Notes under the pieces: generated by a model
The model's database searches: none
What the model was told of the DNA's origin: nothing
What the model saw: the letters and a program-made list of their open reading frames with translations, nothing else
Position numbers and translations under genes: made by a program
NCBI GenBank assembly: GCA_002344525.1
Contig: DDTJ01000079.1
Span: forward strand, 1-28,453
Length of the DNA: 28,453 nucleotides
Direction of reading: 5' to 3'
DNA from: Akkermansiaceae bacterium UBA2367
Lineage (GTDB): Bacteria; Verrucomicrobiota; Verrucomicrobiia; Verrucomicrobiales; DEV007
Part shown: piece by piece, positions 14,824 to 23,098 of the stretch
Numbering within the stretch: position 1 is the stretch's first letter
Layout: every line of letters begins with the position of its first letter

Positions 14824-17800
14824 TCACTCCGGCAATCCCACCTGCGTCGGGTGCATCAGATAGGCGATGAGGTCGCGCACCTGCGTCTCGTTGAAGGCGA
14901 GGAGCAGCCCCTCGGGCATCATTGAGACGGGGGAGACCTCGCGTTTGGCGATGGCGCTTTTCTCCGTGACGGTCTCGCCGACGGCTTGGCGCAAGGTCAG
15001 GGTGCGCTCGTCCTCGGCTGCGACGACGCCGGAGAGGACGCGCCCGTCGTCGAGGGTGAGGAGGGTCATGCGGTAGTCGGCACTGACGACGGCGCCGGGG
15101 TCGATAATGTTCTCCAGCAGATAGCCGAGGTCGTGCCGGTTCGAGCCGGTGAGGTCGGGTCCGATCTTGCCGCCCTCGCCATACATCACATGGCAGGCTC
15201 CGCAGATGGCGGCGTAGAGCTGTCGGCCCTTCGGAAGCCCGGCGTCTTTCAAAACCTCGGGCGTGAGCTTCGCGGTCCAGTCGGCGACGAGCTTCCGTTT
15301 CTCCTCGGCCGATTCGCGGATTTCGCCCCAGACGCGGACGAGTTCGGCGCTCAGGGCCTCGTCTCCGTGAGCAGAGATCTGGCGGGCGTGGAAGGCGGAG
15401 AGATCGCGTTTCGGCACGGTCCCGTCGGCGATGGCGGCGAGGAGGGCCTTGGCCCAGGCGGGACGCGAGACGAGGGTTTCGACGAGGCGGGGACGGGCGG
15501 AGACCTCGAAGCGCTTGTAGCGTTTCGCGAGGGCCTGCCCGAGGGCGGGATCGTCGAAGAGGGAGAGTCCCCGCGCGGCGGTGGCGTTGAGGGAACGGTC
15601 GTCGAGGAGGGATTCGCAAATGGCGCGGAGGTCGTCGGGCTGGCTCTCGATGAGGGTCTCCAACGCCGCGATCCGCATGGCGGCGTCCGCTTCGGCGTTC
15701 TTCACGAGGGCCTTGATCTCGTCGAGGGCGCGGCCATCGCCGAAGACCACGCCGAGATCGCGCACGAGTCCGGCGAGGGTTTCGTCGGCGTCCTTGGCGA
15801 AGACCGGGGCGAGGGTGTCCCAAGAGGCTGGCTTCGGCGCTTTGCGCCAGCCGCGCAGGGCTTCGCCAACTCCGGCGAGGACGGCGCTGCGGAGGGCCGC
15901 GTCGGCGGTGGCGCTTTGGGTAAGAAGGGCGTCGAGCGGAGCGGGGTCCGTTTCGAGGCGTCCCGCGAGAGCGCGGGCGATCCAGCGGAGGGTGTCGGGC
16001 CAGCGGCAGGTCTCGGCGAGGCGGACGAGGGCGGCGGGATCGCTCGTCGCGAGGGGGCTGATGCCATACCAGACCATCGCGGGCAGGTTGTGGTCGGCGG
16101 CGTCCTCGTCGCGGGCGGCGAGGGCGGTCCCGAGCGCGGCGCGTTGGGCGACGGGAAGGCGCTGCAAGGTGGAGGCAAGGGCAAGACGGACAAGGCCGGA
16201 TTCGTCCTCGCGGGCCATCGAGACGAAGCGATCCAGAAGCGCGTCCGGCAAGGGAGGAGCGGGGCGAGATTCGGACGGGCCAAGAGTCGTGTCGATGGGC
16301 TGGGCGTCGGTGAGGAGGCGGATCGCCCAGACGCGGACGTTCTCGCTGCCGTCGTCGAGCCACCGGGTCCAATCGACCAAGCCGCCGAGGGCGGCATACG
16401 AGTGCCACATCGCCCGCAGCTTCGCGACGGGTTCTCCCCCCTCGAGGGCGTCTTTGAAGAAAGGATGATCGAGCAGGTCTACGGGAAGGCCCTCATTCGC
16501 GAAGCGGACGCGAAGCTGTCGGTCGAGCCAGGGATCGGGATCGGCCAAGGAGGCGAGAACGAGTTCGGTCGCGGGCTCGGAAACACCGTCCCATGCGACC
16601 TTCGTTTTCCCCTCGCCATACTGGATGCGGTAGATGCGTCCGCTGGTGCGATGCACCCCGCTGCGCTCGTGACATTCGCCTGCATCGCTCCAATCGAGCA
16701 GGTAGACGGCACCGTCGGGACCGGGGCGGATTTCGACGCCGCGGAACCATTTGTCTTTTGTCAGGAAGATGTCCGGTTCGTGCCGTCCGGTGTAGCCGCT
16801 CCCCTCGCGTTCGAGGCGCTCCACGTTGGTGCGGTAGCCGTGCATGTTCAGGGTGAAAAGGCGGTCGTGGAAGCGTTCGGGCCAGCGTTTGCCTTGGTAG
16901 ATCATCATGCCGACATGGGCGTGCCCGCCGCCGAAGGCGTTCGCGGCCCCGTCGCGGGAGTCGCTCCATTTCCCCGAGGTGTCGAAGTGCCAGTGGTCGG
17001 CGTGCATGTCGAGGCGTTCGTAGACTAGGGGATTGGGGTCGCTGCCGAAGCTCTCCTTGAAATGCGCTCCGGGAATGCCGTGCCAGAGGTGGCCGTTGAC
17101 GGTGTTGATGAAGAAGAGCTCGCCGTGGCGGTCCCAGTCGTGGCCCCAGGGGTTCGTGGTGCCGTGGGTGAGGACCTCGAAGACGCGTCGCCCGGGATGG
17201 TAGCGCCAGACGCCGCCCTTGATGGGAACGCGCTCGGCGTCGGGCGTGCCGGGGATGCCGATGCGTCCGGGGCAGGAGTGGCCGCAGCGTCCGTAGAGCC
17301 ACGAGTCCGGCCCCAAGCGCAGGCCGTTGGCGAAATTGTGGTAGCTCGCCTCGGCCACGGTGAACCCGTCGAGGACGACCTGCGGCGGACCATCGGGAAC
17401 GGCGTCGCCGTCCGCGTCGGGGATGAAGAGCAGTTGCGGCGGACACATCAGCCAGACGCCGCCGCGTCCGACCTCGACGCTGGTGAGCATTTGCACCTCG
17501 TCGGTGAAGACGTGGCGGCTCTTCGCCTTCCCGTCGTCGCCGACCTCGAAGACGAGAAGGCGGTCGCGCAACCCGAGGTCGAAGCGGTGCGGTTGGCCCT
17601 CGGCGTAGGTGTAGTTCTCCGCGACCCAGAGGCGGCCGCGTGCGTCCCAGGCCATGGCGATGGGATTCTGCACCTCCGGTTCGGATGCGAAGAGCGTGGC
17701 GCTGAAACCCTCGGGCAAGTCCATCATTGCGAGGGACTCCTCCGCCGTGGGCGGCTGGCCGCTGGACTCGGGTTCGCTGTTGTAGGGCGCGGGGAAGTCG

Positions 17801-17850
17801 GCGGCCAAGGCCGGGGCCGCGGCGAGGAGCAGCAGGGGGAGGATTCGCAT
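14824..17850 (-). CDS. PVC-type heme-binding membrane-bound dehydrogenase (propeller-HEAT-cytochrome c)
   Basis: A 1008-residue exported protein (signal peptide MRILPLLLLAAAPALA). Domains in order are: a beta-propeller typical of PVC membrane-bound dehydrogenases (about 40-400, opening DLPEGFSATLFASEPEVQNP, then MAWDARGRLWVAEN); a helical HEAT-like region (about 400-850); and a C-terminal cytochrome c domain with one CGACH heme site (Cys883, Cys886, His887), followed by GPDLTG and the distal MMPEG, a candidate methionine ligand. This architecture is characteristic of Verrucomicrobiota and Planctomycetota and is thought to oxidise sugars or related substrates in the periplasm, passing electrons to a cytochrome. 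The start at 17850 begins the signal peptide; the frame is open further upstream without conservation. It diverges from the FAD oxidoreductase across a 153-base gap holding an inverted repeat. Confidence 0.92.
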   Translation of the reverse strand: MRILPLLLLAAAPALAADFPAPYNSEPESSGQPPTAEESLAMMDLPEGFSATLFASEPEVQNPIAMAWDARGRLWVAENYTYAEGQPHRFDLGLRDRLLVFEVGDDGKAKSRHVFTDEVQMLTSVEVGRGGVWLMCPPQLLFIPDADGDAVPDGPPQVVLDGFTVAEASYHNFANGLRLGPDSWLYGRCGHSCPGRIGIPGTPDAERVPIKGGVWRYHPGRRVFEVLTHGTTNPWGHDWDRHGELFFINTVNGHLWHGIPGAHFKESFGSDPNPLVYERLDMHADHWHFDTSGKWSDSRDGAANAFGGGHAHVGMMIYQGKRWPERFHDRLFTLNMHGYRTNVERLEREGSGYTGRHEPDIFLTKDKWFRGVEIRPGPDGAVYLLDWSDAGECHERSGVHRTSGRIYRIQYGEGKTKVAWDGVSEPATELVLASLADPDPWLDRQLRVRFANEGLPVDLLDHPFFKDALEGGEPVAKLRAMWHSYAALGGLVDWTRWLDDGSENVRVWAIRLLTDAQPIDTTLGPSESRPAPPLPDALLDRFVSMAREDESGLVRLALASTLQRLPVAQRAALGTALAARDEDAADHNLPAMVWYGISPLATSDPAALVRLAETCRWPDTLRWIARALAGRLETDPAPLDALLTQSATADAALRSAVLAGVGEALRGWRKAPKPASWDTLAPVFAKDADETLAGLVRDLGVVFGDGRALDEIKALVKNAEADAAMRIAALETLIESQPDDLRAICESLLDDRSLNATAARGLSLFDDPALGQALAKRYKRFEVSARPRLVETLVSRPAWAKALLAAIADGTVPKRDLSAFHARQISAHGDEALSAELVRVWGEIRESAEEKRKLVADWTAKLTPEVLKDAGLPKGRQLYAAICGACHVMYGEGGKIGPDLTGSNRHDLGYLLENIIDPGAVVSADYRMTLLTLDDGRVLSGVVAAEDERTLTLRQAVGETVTEKSAIAKREVSPVSMMPEGLLLAFNETQVRDLIAYLMHPTQVGLPE

Positions 17851-17851
17851 C

Positions 17852-17920
17852 GTCGTCCAATGTCCTCGGGAATGCGGATGGGGCAAGGGCACACGGCAGC
17901 CGAGGGGGCGATTGGACAAC
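17852..17920. promoter_or_regulatory. Spaced inverted repeat between divergent redox genes
   Basis: GTCGTCCAAT (17852-17861) and ATTGGACAAC (17911-17920) are reverse complements with one mismatch in ten, 49 bases apart. They lie in the 153-base gap between the cytochrome gene (start 17850, minus) and the FAD oxidoreductase gene (start 18004, plus). The arms could be two sites for one regulator controlling both genes. A TTGACG further right at about 17945 has no clear -10 partner. Confidence 0.3.
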
Positions 17921-18003
17921 ACGTCTTCCCGCGACCGGAACCGCTTGACGGGCGGGGACGGGGCGGGCGACGGTTTGGCTCCCGAATCCCAACCCGCGAC
18001 CCG

Positions 18004-19266
18004 ATGAACTCCCAAAAGACCTCCTGGAACCGCCGGCATTTCCTCCAAGGCTCCCTCCTCGGGGCCGGGGCTGCGATTTCGTCCACTGGCGAAACGGCCG
18101 TCGCCGCCGATCCGGGGGCGAAGGAGCCGGAGGTCGTCCAATCCTTCGATGTGCTGGTGGTCGGTGGCGGCACGGCGGGAACGGTGGCGGCGATCCAGGC
18201 GGGACGCCTCGGGGCGAAGACGCTGATCGTCGAGCGGGGCAGCCAGCTCGGCGGCACGATGACGACAGGAGGCGTGGCCTTCCCCGGCCTCTTCGATGCC
18301 TGGGGCAAGCAGGTGATCGCGGGGATCGGCTGGGAGCTGGTCAAGGAGAGCGTGGAGATGGACGAGGGCGAATTCCCGAACTTCGCCAAGGTCCCGCAGC
18401 GGCACTGGCACAACCAGATCTACACCAACCAGTTCCTTTACGCGATCCTCGCCGAGGAGAAATGCGCCGCCGCCGGGGTGGAGATCGCCTACTACGAGTT
18501 TCCCCAGGCGGTCGAGAGGACGGAGCAAGGCTGGCAGATCGACTGCGTGGGCTTCGGAACGCGGCGACGGGTGACCTGCCGCCAGATCATCGACTGCACC
18601 GGAGGCGCCGAGGTGGTCGGGATGCTCGGCTTCCCGCGCCTCCGCGAGGCGGAGCGCCAGCCGGGTTCCTTCCTCTACATGCTGGGCGAATCCCACGAGC
18701 CGGGCCGCAACCAGATCCATCGGCTCTACGTCCACGGGGCGGACTCGACCAATTCGCGCACCGCCACCCAGGCGAATCTGGCGGGTCGCAAGTCGATCCT
18801 CGAACAGGTGCGCCAGAAGAAGCAGCGGCTGATGCATCTCCAGCCCGAAACCGGATTCCGGGAGAGCTACCGCATCGAGGGAGAGACGGTCGTCACGGTG
18901 GAGGACTACGTCTCGGGCCGCTTCTTCGACGACGCGATCTCCTACGCCTTCTATCCCGTGGACCTGCACACCCGCGACGGAGTGAAGCCCGAGCCGCTGA
19001 AGCCCGGGGTGGTGCCGACGATCCCGCTGCGCGCCCTGATTCCCAAGGGCAGCCGCGACCTCATGGTGGCGGGGAGATGCCTCGGCAGCGACCGCCTCGC
19101 GAATTCCGGCCTCCGCGTCCAGGCCGCCTGCATGGGCATGGGCCAGGCCGCCGGGGTGGCCGCGGCGCTGGCGGCGAAGCAGGGCAAGACGCCTCTGGAG
19201 ATCCCGCTCGCGGATATCCGCGACCTGCTGCGCGAGCACGGGCAGATCGTGCCGGAGCGGGCATGA
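18004..19266 (+). CDS. Tat-exported FAD-dependent oxidoreductase
   Basis: A 420-residue flavoprotein of the FAD_oxidored type. The N-terminus has a strong twin-arginine signal (NRRHFLQGSLLGAGAAIS, RR at 10-11), so it is exported folded with its cofactor. The FAD-binding Rossmann motif is DVLVVGGGTAGTVAAIQAGRLG (around 49-70, GGGTAG at 54-59), followed by the acidic end of strand 2 (IVERGSQLGGTMTTGG). The C-terminal block LMVAGRCLGSDRLANSGLRV with GMGQAAGVAAAL completes the FAD site. The substrate is unknown; sugars or other hydroxy compounds are plausible. The stop codon overlaps the start of the next gene (ATGA, 19263-19266), implying translational coupling to a membrane partner. Confidence 0.88.
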   Translation: MNSQKTSWNRRHFLQGSLLGAGAAISSTGETAVAADPGAKEPEVVQSFDVLVVGGGTAGTVAAIQAGRLGAKTLIVERGSQLGGTMTTGGVAFPGLFDAWGKQVIAGIGWELVKESVEMDEGEFPNFAKVPQRHWHNQIYTNQFLYAILAEEKCAAAGVEIAYYEFPQAVERTEQGWQIDCVGFGTRRRVTCRQIIDCTGGAEVVGMLGFPRLREAERQPGSFLYMLGESHEPGRNQIHRLYVHGADSTNSRTATQANLAGRKSILEQVRQKKQRLMHLQPETGFRESYRIEGETVVTVEDYVSGRFFDDAISYAFYPVDLHTRDGVKPEPLKPGVVPTIPLRALIPKGSRDLMVAGRCLGSDRLANSGLRVQAACMGMGQAAGVAAALAAKQGKTPLEIPLADIRDLLREHGQIVPERA

Positions 19267-20219
19267 AGAAGCGCCTCATCACGCTGTTTACGGCCTCGAC
19301 CTTCGTCATCTTGGCCGTGACTGGAGCGATCGCCTTCGTGGGTCCGTTTTCGCTGAGGGTGGTGGGGGTCCATGCTTTGGCGGGGTTTCTCTTCGTGGCG
19401 CTGGTGGCGCTCCATGTGGCCGCGAGCCGCCGCGCCATGGCCGGACATCTGCGGAGCCGGGTCCTGTGGATCAGCTTGGCGGTCACGGCCCTTCTCACGG
19501 TGCTCCTCTGGTGGCAGCCGGGGCCGGTGCGGACGGTGCTCGGATGGAGCGGAAACCTGGGGCCCGCCCTCGACCGCTTCGAGATCGGCGAGAGGGGGAT
19601 GGTCTACCGCTACACCCCCGACCCTTCCTACAAGATGGTCCTCGAGATCCGGACCGGGCGCTCCTACGATCCCCGGAACCCGCCCCGCCTCGCCATCTGG
19701 CTCGAAAACCAGTCCCACTACCACATCAAGACCCTCCTCGAACCGGAGACGGAGGACCGGGAGGCGATGCTTCCCTACTGGGCCTTCAAGGTCCGGGGAT
19801 GGAGGGAGGCTCTGGAGGAGGCGCGGAAGCGGAACGCCAGCCTGGACGAGCTCGTGGACGCGGTCTCCAGCCCCACGGAAAACAGCTCCTTCGATCCGGC
19901 GGACTACATCCTGCCCCGCAAGTCCGCCTCCCCCATGCCCTACCGCCTGATGGTCGAGATCAACCAGCCCGGCGATCCGTCGGAGAAGGTCGAGGACCAG
20001 CCCTCTCTGGTCTATCAGGTCGAGATCGACAACTTCGATCCGAAGACCTTCCAGATTCTCGAACGGGTCGGCTATCCCGCGAAGGAGGAAAACCGTGAGG
20101 GAAAGACCGAGTGGTCGGTCTACTACATCGACGAGCGCTTCGACTCGGCTCTGGACCTGATCGAGAGCGCCCTGCTCACCATCGAGCGCGGAGAGGCGGA
20201 GAGAGAAGGTGCGCGATAG
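19263..20219 (+). CDS. Membrane protein with DUF4405-like bis-histidine helices and DUF2271-like periplasmic domain
   Basis: A 318-residue membrane protein. Three hydrophobic segments lie at about 5-27, 33-54 and 67-84. His37 and His51 (VHALAGFLFVALVALH) are 14 residues apart, the spacing seen in DUF4405 cytochrome-like proteins, with His62 following; this suggests heme b binding. The large soluble part (about 105-318) has RLAIWLENQSHYHIKTLLEPE and LVDAVSSPTENSSF, which loosely resemble DUF2271, a domain found with extracytoplasmic flavin and heme redox systems. The domain names are recognised by pattern only. It overlaps the FAD oxidoreductase gene by four bases and has a GGAG five bases before its ATG. 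It may accept or donate electrons for that enzyme. The function is inferred, not established. Confidence 0.65.
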   Translation: MKKRLITLFTASTFVILAVTGAIAFVGPFSLRVVGVHALAGFLFVALVALHVAASRRAMAGHLRSRVLWISLAVTALLTVLLWWQPGPVRTVLGWSGNLGPALDRFEIGERGMVYRYTPDPSYKMVLEIRTGRSYDPRNPPRLAIWLENQSHYHIKTLLEPETEDREAMLPYWAFKVRGWREALEEARKRNASLDELVDAVSSPTENSSFDPADYILPRKSASPMPYRLMVEINQPGDPSEKVEDQPSLVYQVEIDNFDPKTFQILERVGYPAKEENREGKTEWSVYYIDERFDSALDLIESALLTIERGEAEREGAR

Positions 20220-20237
20220 CTCCTTGGTGGTCCGAAC

Positions 20238-20289
20238 GGTCCCAGGACATCCGAGCGAGGTCAATGACCTCGCCTACAGGTTTCCACCC
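20238..20289. repeat. Dispersed palindromic repeat, copy A
   Basis: The core GCGAGGTCAATGACCTCGC (20255-20273) is a perfect 9-bp palindrome around one central base. Flanks GGTCCCAGGACATCCGA and CTACAGGTTTCCACCC align with copy B at 25773-25822. It lies between the convergent DUF4405-like and MFS genes and may also act as a terminator. Confidence 0.85.
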
Positions 20290-20316
20290 ATCAACTTCGC
20301 TGACATGAACCGCTAA

Positions 20317-21528
20317 CTAACCCGGATTCATCCGGAAGGACCGCGCCGCGAGGAAGGCCGCCACGACCACCAGCGCCGAGCTGAAGAAGAAGGGCGCGCC
20401 CGGCACGATGGCGGGAGCTTTGTCGCCAATGAAAAAACCGAAGATGGCCGTCGCCAGCGGCGGGCCGATCGCCCCGGCGACGCTTTGCAAGCCCGTGAGC
20501 GATCCCTGGATGCCGCCCTGTTCGTTGTCGCCGACGGAGCGCGAGATCATGCCTTGGACCGCCGGTACGGCGAGGCCGGAGAGGGAGCCGAAGACGATGA
20601 GGATGTAGACCATCCAGCCCTGCGGGGCGAGCCCGTAGCCGACGAGGGCGACCGCCATGATGGCGAAGCCGGCGAGGGCGGCGCGGCGTTCGCCCAGTCT
20701 CGGGATGAGATGGCGGGCAAGTCCGCCCTGCACGATGGCCGCCATCAGTCCGACGAGGGCGAGGGAGAGGCCCGTCTGTTTCGTGCCCCAGCCGTAGCGG
20801 TAGCCGGTGTAGAGCACCCAGATGCTCGGGTAGACCTGGTGGGCGATGCTGCTGAAGAAATAGCTGACGGAGAGCCCGAGGACGAGGCGGTGGCGGCGCA
20901 GTTCGAGGAGGGCGCCGATGGGGTTGGCGCGGCGCAGGTGGAAGGGGCGGCGGTTTTCCGGCTTGAGCGATTCGGGCAGGATAAGAAGCCCGTAGAGGAA
21001 GTTCGCGAGCGTGAGGATGCCCGCCGCGACGAAGGGGACGCGCAGTCCGTAGTGCCCCAGCCAGCCCCCGAGGGCGGGGCCGAAGATGAAGCCGAGGCCG
21101 AAGGCCGCGCCGATGAGGCCGAAATTCGCGGCGCGGCGTTCCGGCGGGCTCACGTCGGCGATGTAGGCGGCGGCGGCGGAGAAATTCGCCCCGCTGATCC
21201 CCGAGACGAGGCGGCCGAGGAAGAACCACGGCAGGGTCGGTGCCCAGGCGAGGAGGAAGTAGTCGAGCCCCGAGCCGAGGAGGGAGAGGAGGATGACGGG
21301 CCGCCGCCCGAAGCGGTCGGAGAGGTTCCCCAGCACCGGGGCGAAGAGGAACTGCATCAGGGCGTAGAGCCCCACGAGCCAGCCGTAGAGGTAGGAGGCG
21401 CGGTCCACCCCGCCCCCGGCGAGCGACTCGACCAGCTTCGGCAGGATCGGCACCACCAGCCCGATCCCGAGCACGTCGAGAAAGAGGGTGATGAAGATGA
21501 AGATCAGGGCCGGCTTGCGGGGGGGCAT
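20317..21528 (-). CDS. MFS transporter, TCR/Tet-like drug:proton antiporter family
   Basis: A 403-residue major facilitator with about 12 hydrophobic segments. It begins FIFITLFLDVLGIGLVVPILP, the TM1 signature of the TCR/Tet (DHA1, TetA-like) group, and has motif A GNLSDRFGRRPVIL between TM2 and TM3. The TM5-like RLVSGISGANFSAAAAYIADV and the NFGLIGAAFGLGFIFGPALGG block (motif C-like) are also typical of these antiporters. The protein sits in the inner membrane and probably exports a small molecule using the proton gradient. Being TetA-like does not by itself imply tetracycline resistance. It follows the Gfo/Idh/MocA gene by 52 bases on the same strand, so the two probably form a unit and the cargo may be related to that enzyme's substrate. 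Confidence 0.9.
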   Translation of the reverse strand: MPPRKPALIFIFITLFLDVLGIGLVVPILPKLVESLAGGGVDRASYLYGWLVGLYALMQFLFAPVLGNLSDRFGRRPVILLSLLGSGLDYFLLAWAPTLPWFFLGRLVSGISGANFSAAAAYIADVSPPERRAANFGLIGAAFGLGFIFGPALGGWLGHYGLRVPFVAAGILTLANFLYGLLILPESLKPENRRPFHLRRANPIGALLELRRHRLVLGLSVSYFFSSIAHQVYPSIWVLYTGYRYGWGTKQTGLSLALVGLMAAIVQGGLARHLIPRLGERRAALAGFAIMAVALVGYGLAPQGWMVYILIVFGSLSGLAVPAVQGMISRSVGDNEQGGIQGSLTGLQSVAGAIGPPLATAIFGFFIGDKAPAIVPGAPFFFSSALVVVAAFLAARSFRMNPG

Positions 21529-21580
21529 CGGGATGGGAGGTGGCCTCGGTGATCGGCGACCGGGCGGAGCGCCCCTTCGA

Positions 21581-22999
21581 TCAGGCCGTCTCCTCGATCA
21601 GGGGATGGAAGCGGTTGGCGAGGGGGAAGTAGGCTCGCTTCATCGTCGCCCCGGCCTGCCAGATGCCGTGGATGATCTCAAGCGATTTCAGGGCGTTTTC
21701 GCCGGAGCATGCCAGCGGGCGGTCCTCGGCGATGGCGGCGAGCCAGTCGGCCACGACGAGGCGGTTGGCGGCGTCGTTGCCGGTGAGCCGCCCCAGCGGC
21801 TCGTGGTAGGGGTCGGCGTCCTGCGGCCAGCGGACCCAGCGCGAGCGGCGCTCGGGCGAGGCGGGATCGTCGTCGACGAGGAGGGAGAGGGTGGGGGGCT
21901 GCCCGGCGAAAAGCCGCGCCCGGCCTTTGACCCCGATGAACTCGATGCCCCAGGGGCCGTGGAGGTAGTGGAGCCGCCGGTCGGAGACGTAGGAGACGTG
22001 GACGCCCGAGTCCATCGCGATCTCGGCGTGGATGGAGTCGCCGAGGACGGGGCCGAGATCCTCCTTCTCGGAGAAATGGGCGTCGTCGGCGATGGCGGGT
22101 TCGCCCTCCTTGGTGATCGAGGCGGTGCAGTAGCTGGCCTCGCCGCCGAAGAGACGCACGAGGTCGAACAGGTGGGTGCCGAGGACGAGCAGATCCTCCC
22201 CGCCGGCGCGGTGGTCCATCATCCCGAAGACCTTCATTTCGAGGAGGTCGCCGATGAGTCCGACCCGCTCCGCGTGGAAGCGCTCGACGTGCGGGTCGAT
22301 TCGCATGGGGTGGAGCACGGCGACCTTGAGATTTTTTCCTTCCGCCAGAGCGAGAAGCTCTTCGGCCTCGCGCAGGGTGCGGGCGAGGGGGCGCTCGCAG
22401 CAGACGTGCGCCCCGGCTTCGAGGGCGGCCTTGACCATCTCATAGCGCTCCCCGGTCTCGCGCGGGGCGACGGCGACGAGCTGGGGCTGCTCCGTCGCGA
22501 GCATCTCGCGGTAGTCGGCGTAGGCCGTCTCCGCCCCGGTGCGGATCTGGGCGGCGTCGAGCCCCTCGGGATCGGCGTCGGCGATGGAGGAGAGCCGCAC
22601 CCCGTCGAGGCGATGGAAGAGGAAGTCGATCCCGTGCCCGTAGTTGCCCGCCCCGGTGTGGCCGATGACGGCGGCGCGCAGGTATTTCGGCGCGGGCGGG
22701 GCGGGGCGGACCGGCGGCTCGGGATCGGGTTCGATCAGTTCGGTGGCGAATTCGATGTGGGTGGGGCTTTCGGCGGAGTGCGCGGAGCCGTCGGGGATTT
22801 CGGCGGCTTCGTCGGCAGGCTCGCCGGGGGAGGCGGGTTCCTCCGGGGAGGGTTCGGCGGGGCCGACTTCCTCCGTCCCGGCGGACAGGGGTGCTTTCGG
22901 GTGCTTCGCCCCGCCTTTGCCCGTCCGGATCATTCCGGCGGCGGCCATGCCGGCGCTGCCGTAGAGCGCGTGCCGCTTTTTCGTCTCGTCCTCAGCCAT
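21581..22999 (-). CDS. Gfo/Idh/MocA-family oxidoreductase with long acidic/proline-rich N-terminal extension
   Basis: A 472-residue protein. The first 105 residues are a low-complexity Pro/Glu/Ala-rich segment without clear signal peptide, predicted disordered. The Rossmann domain starts at about residue 107 (LRAAVIGHTGAGNYGHG, 107-123), followed by ADADPEGLDAAQI and the cofactor/catalytic motif CERPLA, where the family normally has EKP: lysine is replaced by arginine. The C-terminal alpha/beta domain keeps LGTHLFDLVRLFGG, which carries the conserved His and Asp. These enzymes oxidise or reduce sugars and cyclitols with NAD(P). The extension and the ERP variant make the activity uncertain. 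It is the first gene of a probable two-gene unit with the MFS transporter. No Shine-Dalgarno sequence precedes ATG 22999. Confidence 0.85.
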   Translation of the reverse strand: MAEDETKKRHALYGSAGMAAAGMIRTGKGGAKHPKAPLSAGTEEVGPAEPSPEEPASPGEPADEAAEIPDGSAHSAESPTHIEFATELIEPDPEPPVRPAPPAPKYLRAAVIGHTGAGNYGHGIDFLFHRLDGVRLSSIADADPEGLDAAQIRTGAETAYADYREMLATEQPQLVAVAPRETGERYEMVKAALEAGAHVCCERPLARTLREAEELLALAEGKNLKVAVLHPMRIDPHVERFHAERVGLIGDLLEMKVFGMMDHRAGGEDLLVLGTHLFDLVRLFGGEASYCTASITKEGEPAIADDAHFSEKEDLGPVLGDSIHAEIAMDSGVHVSYVSDRRLHYLHGPWGIEFIGVKGRARLFAGQPPTLSLLVDDDPASPERRSRWVRWPQDADPYHEPLGRLTGNDAANRLVVADWLAAIAEDRPLACSGENALKSLEIIHGIWQAGATMKRAYFPLANRFHPLIEETA

Positions 23000-23098
23000 G
23001 GTGAAATATGGGGGCGAGGTTATACCGCCGGGCCGGGTCCGGCAATGGGCAAAATTCCGGCTTTTCACGAGTGCCATCGGCGGGTAAACATAGCCATC

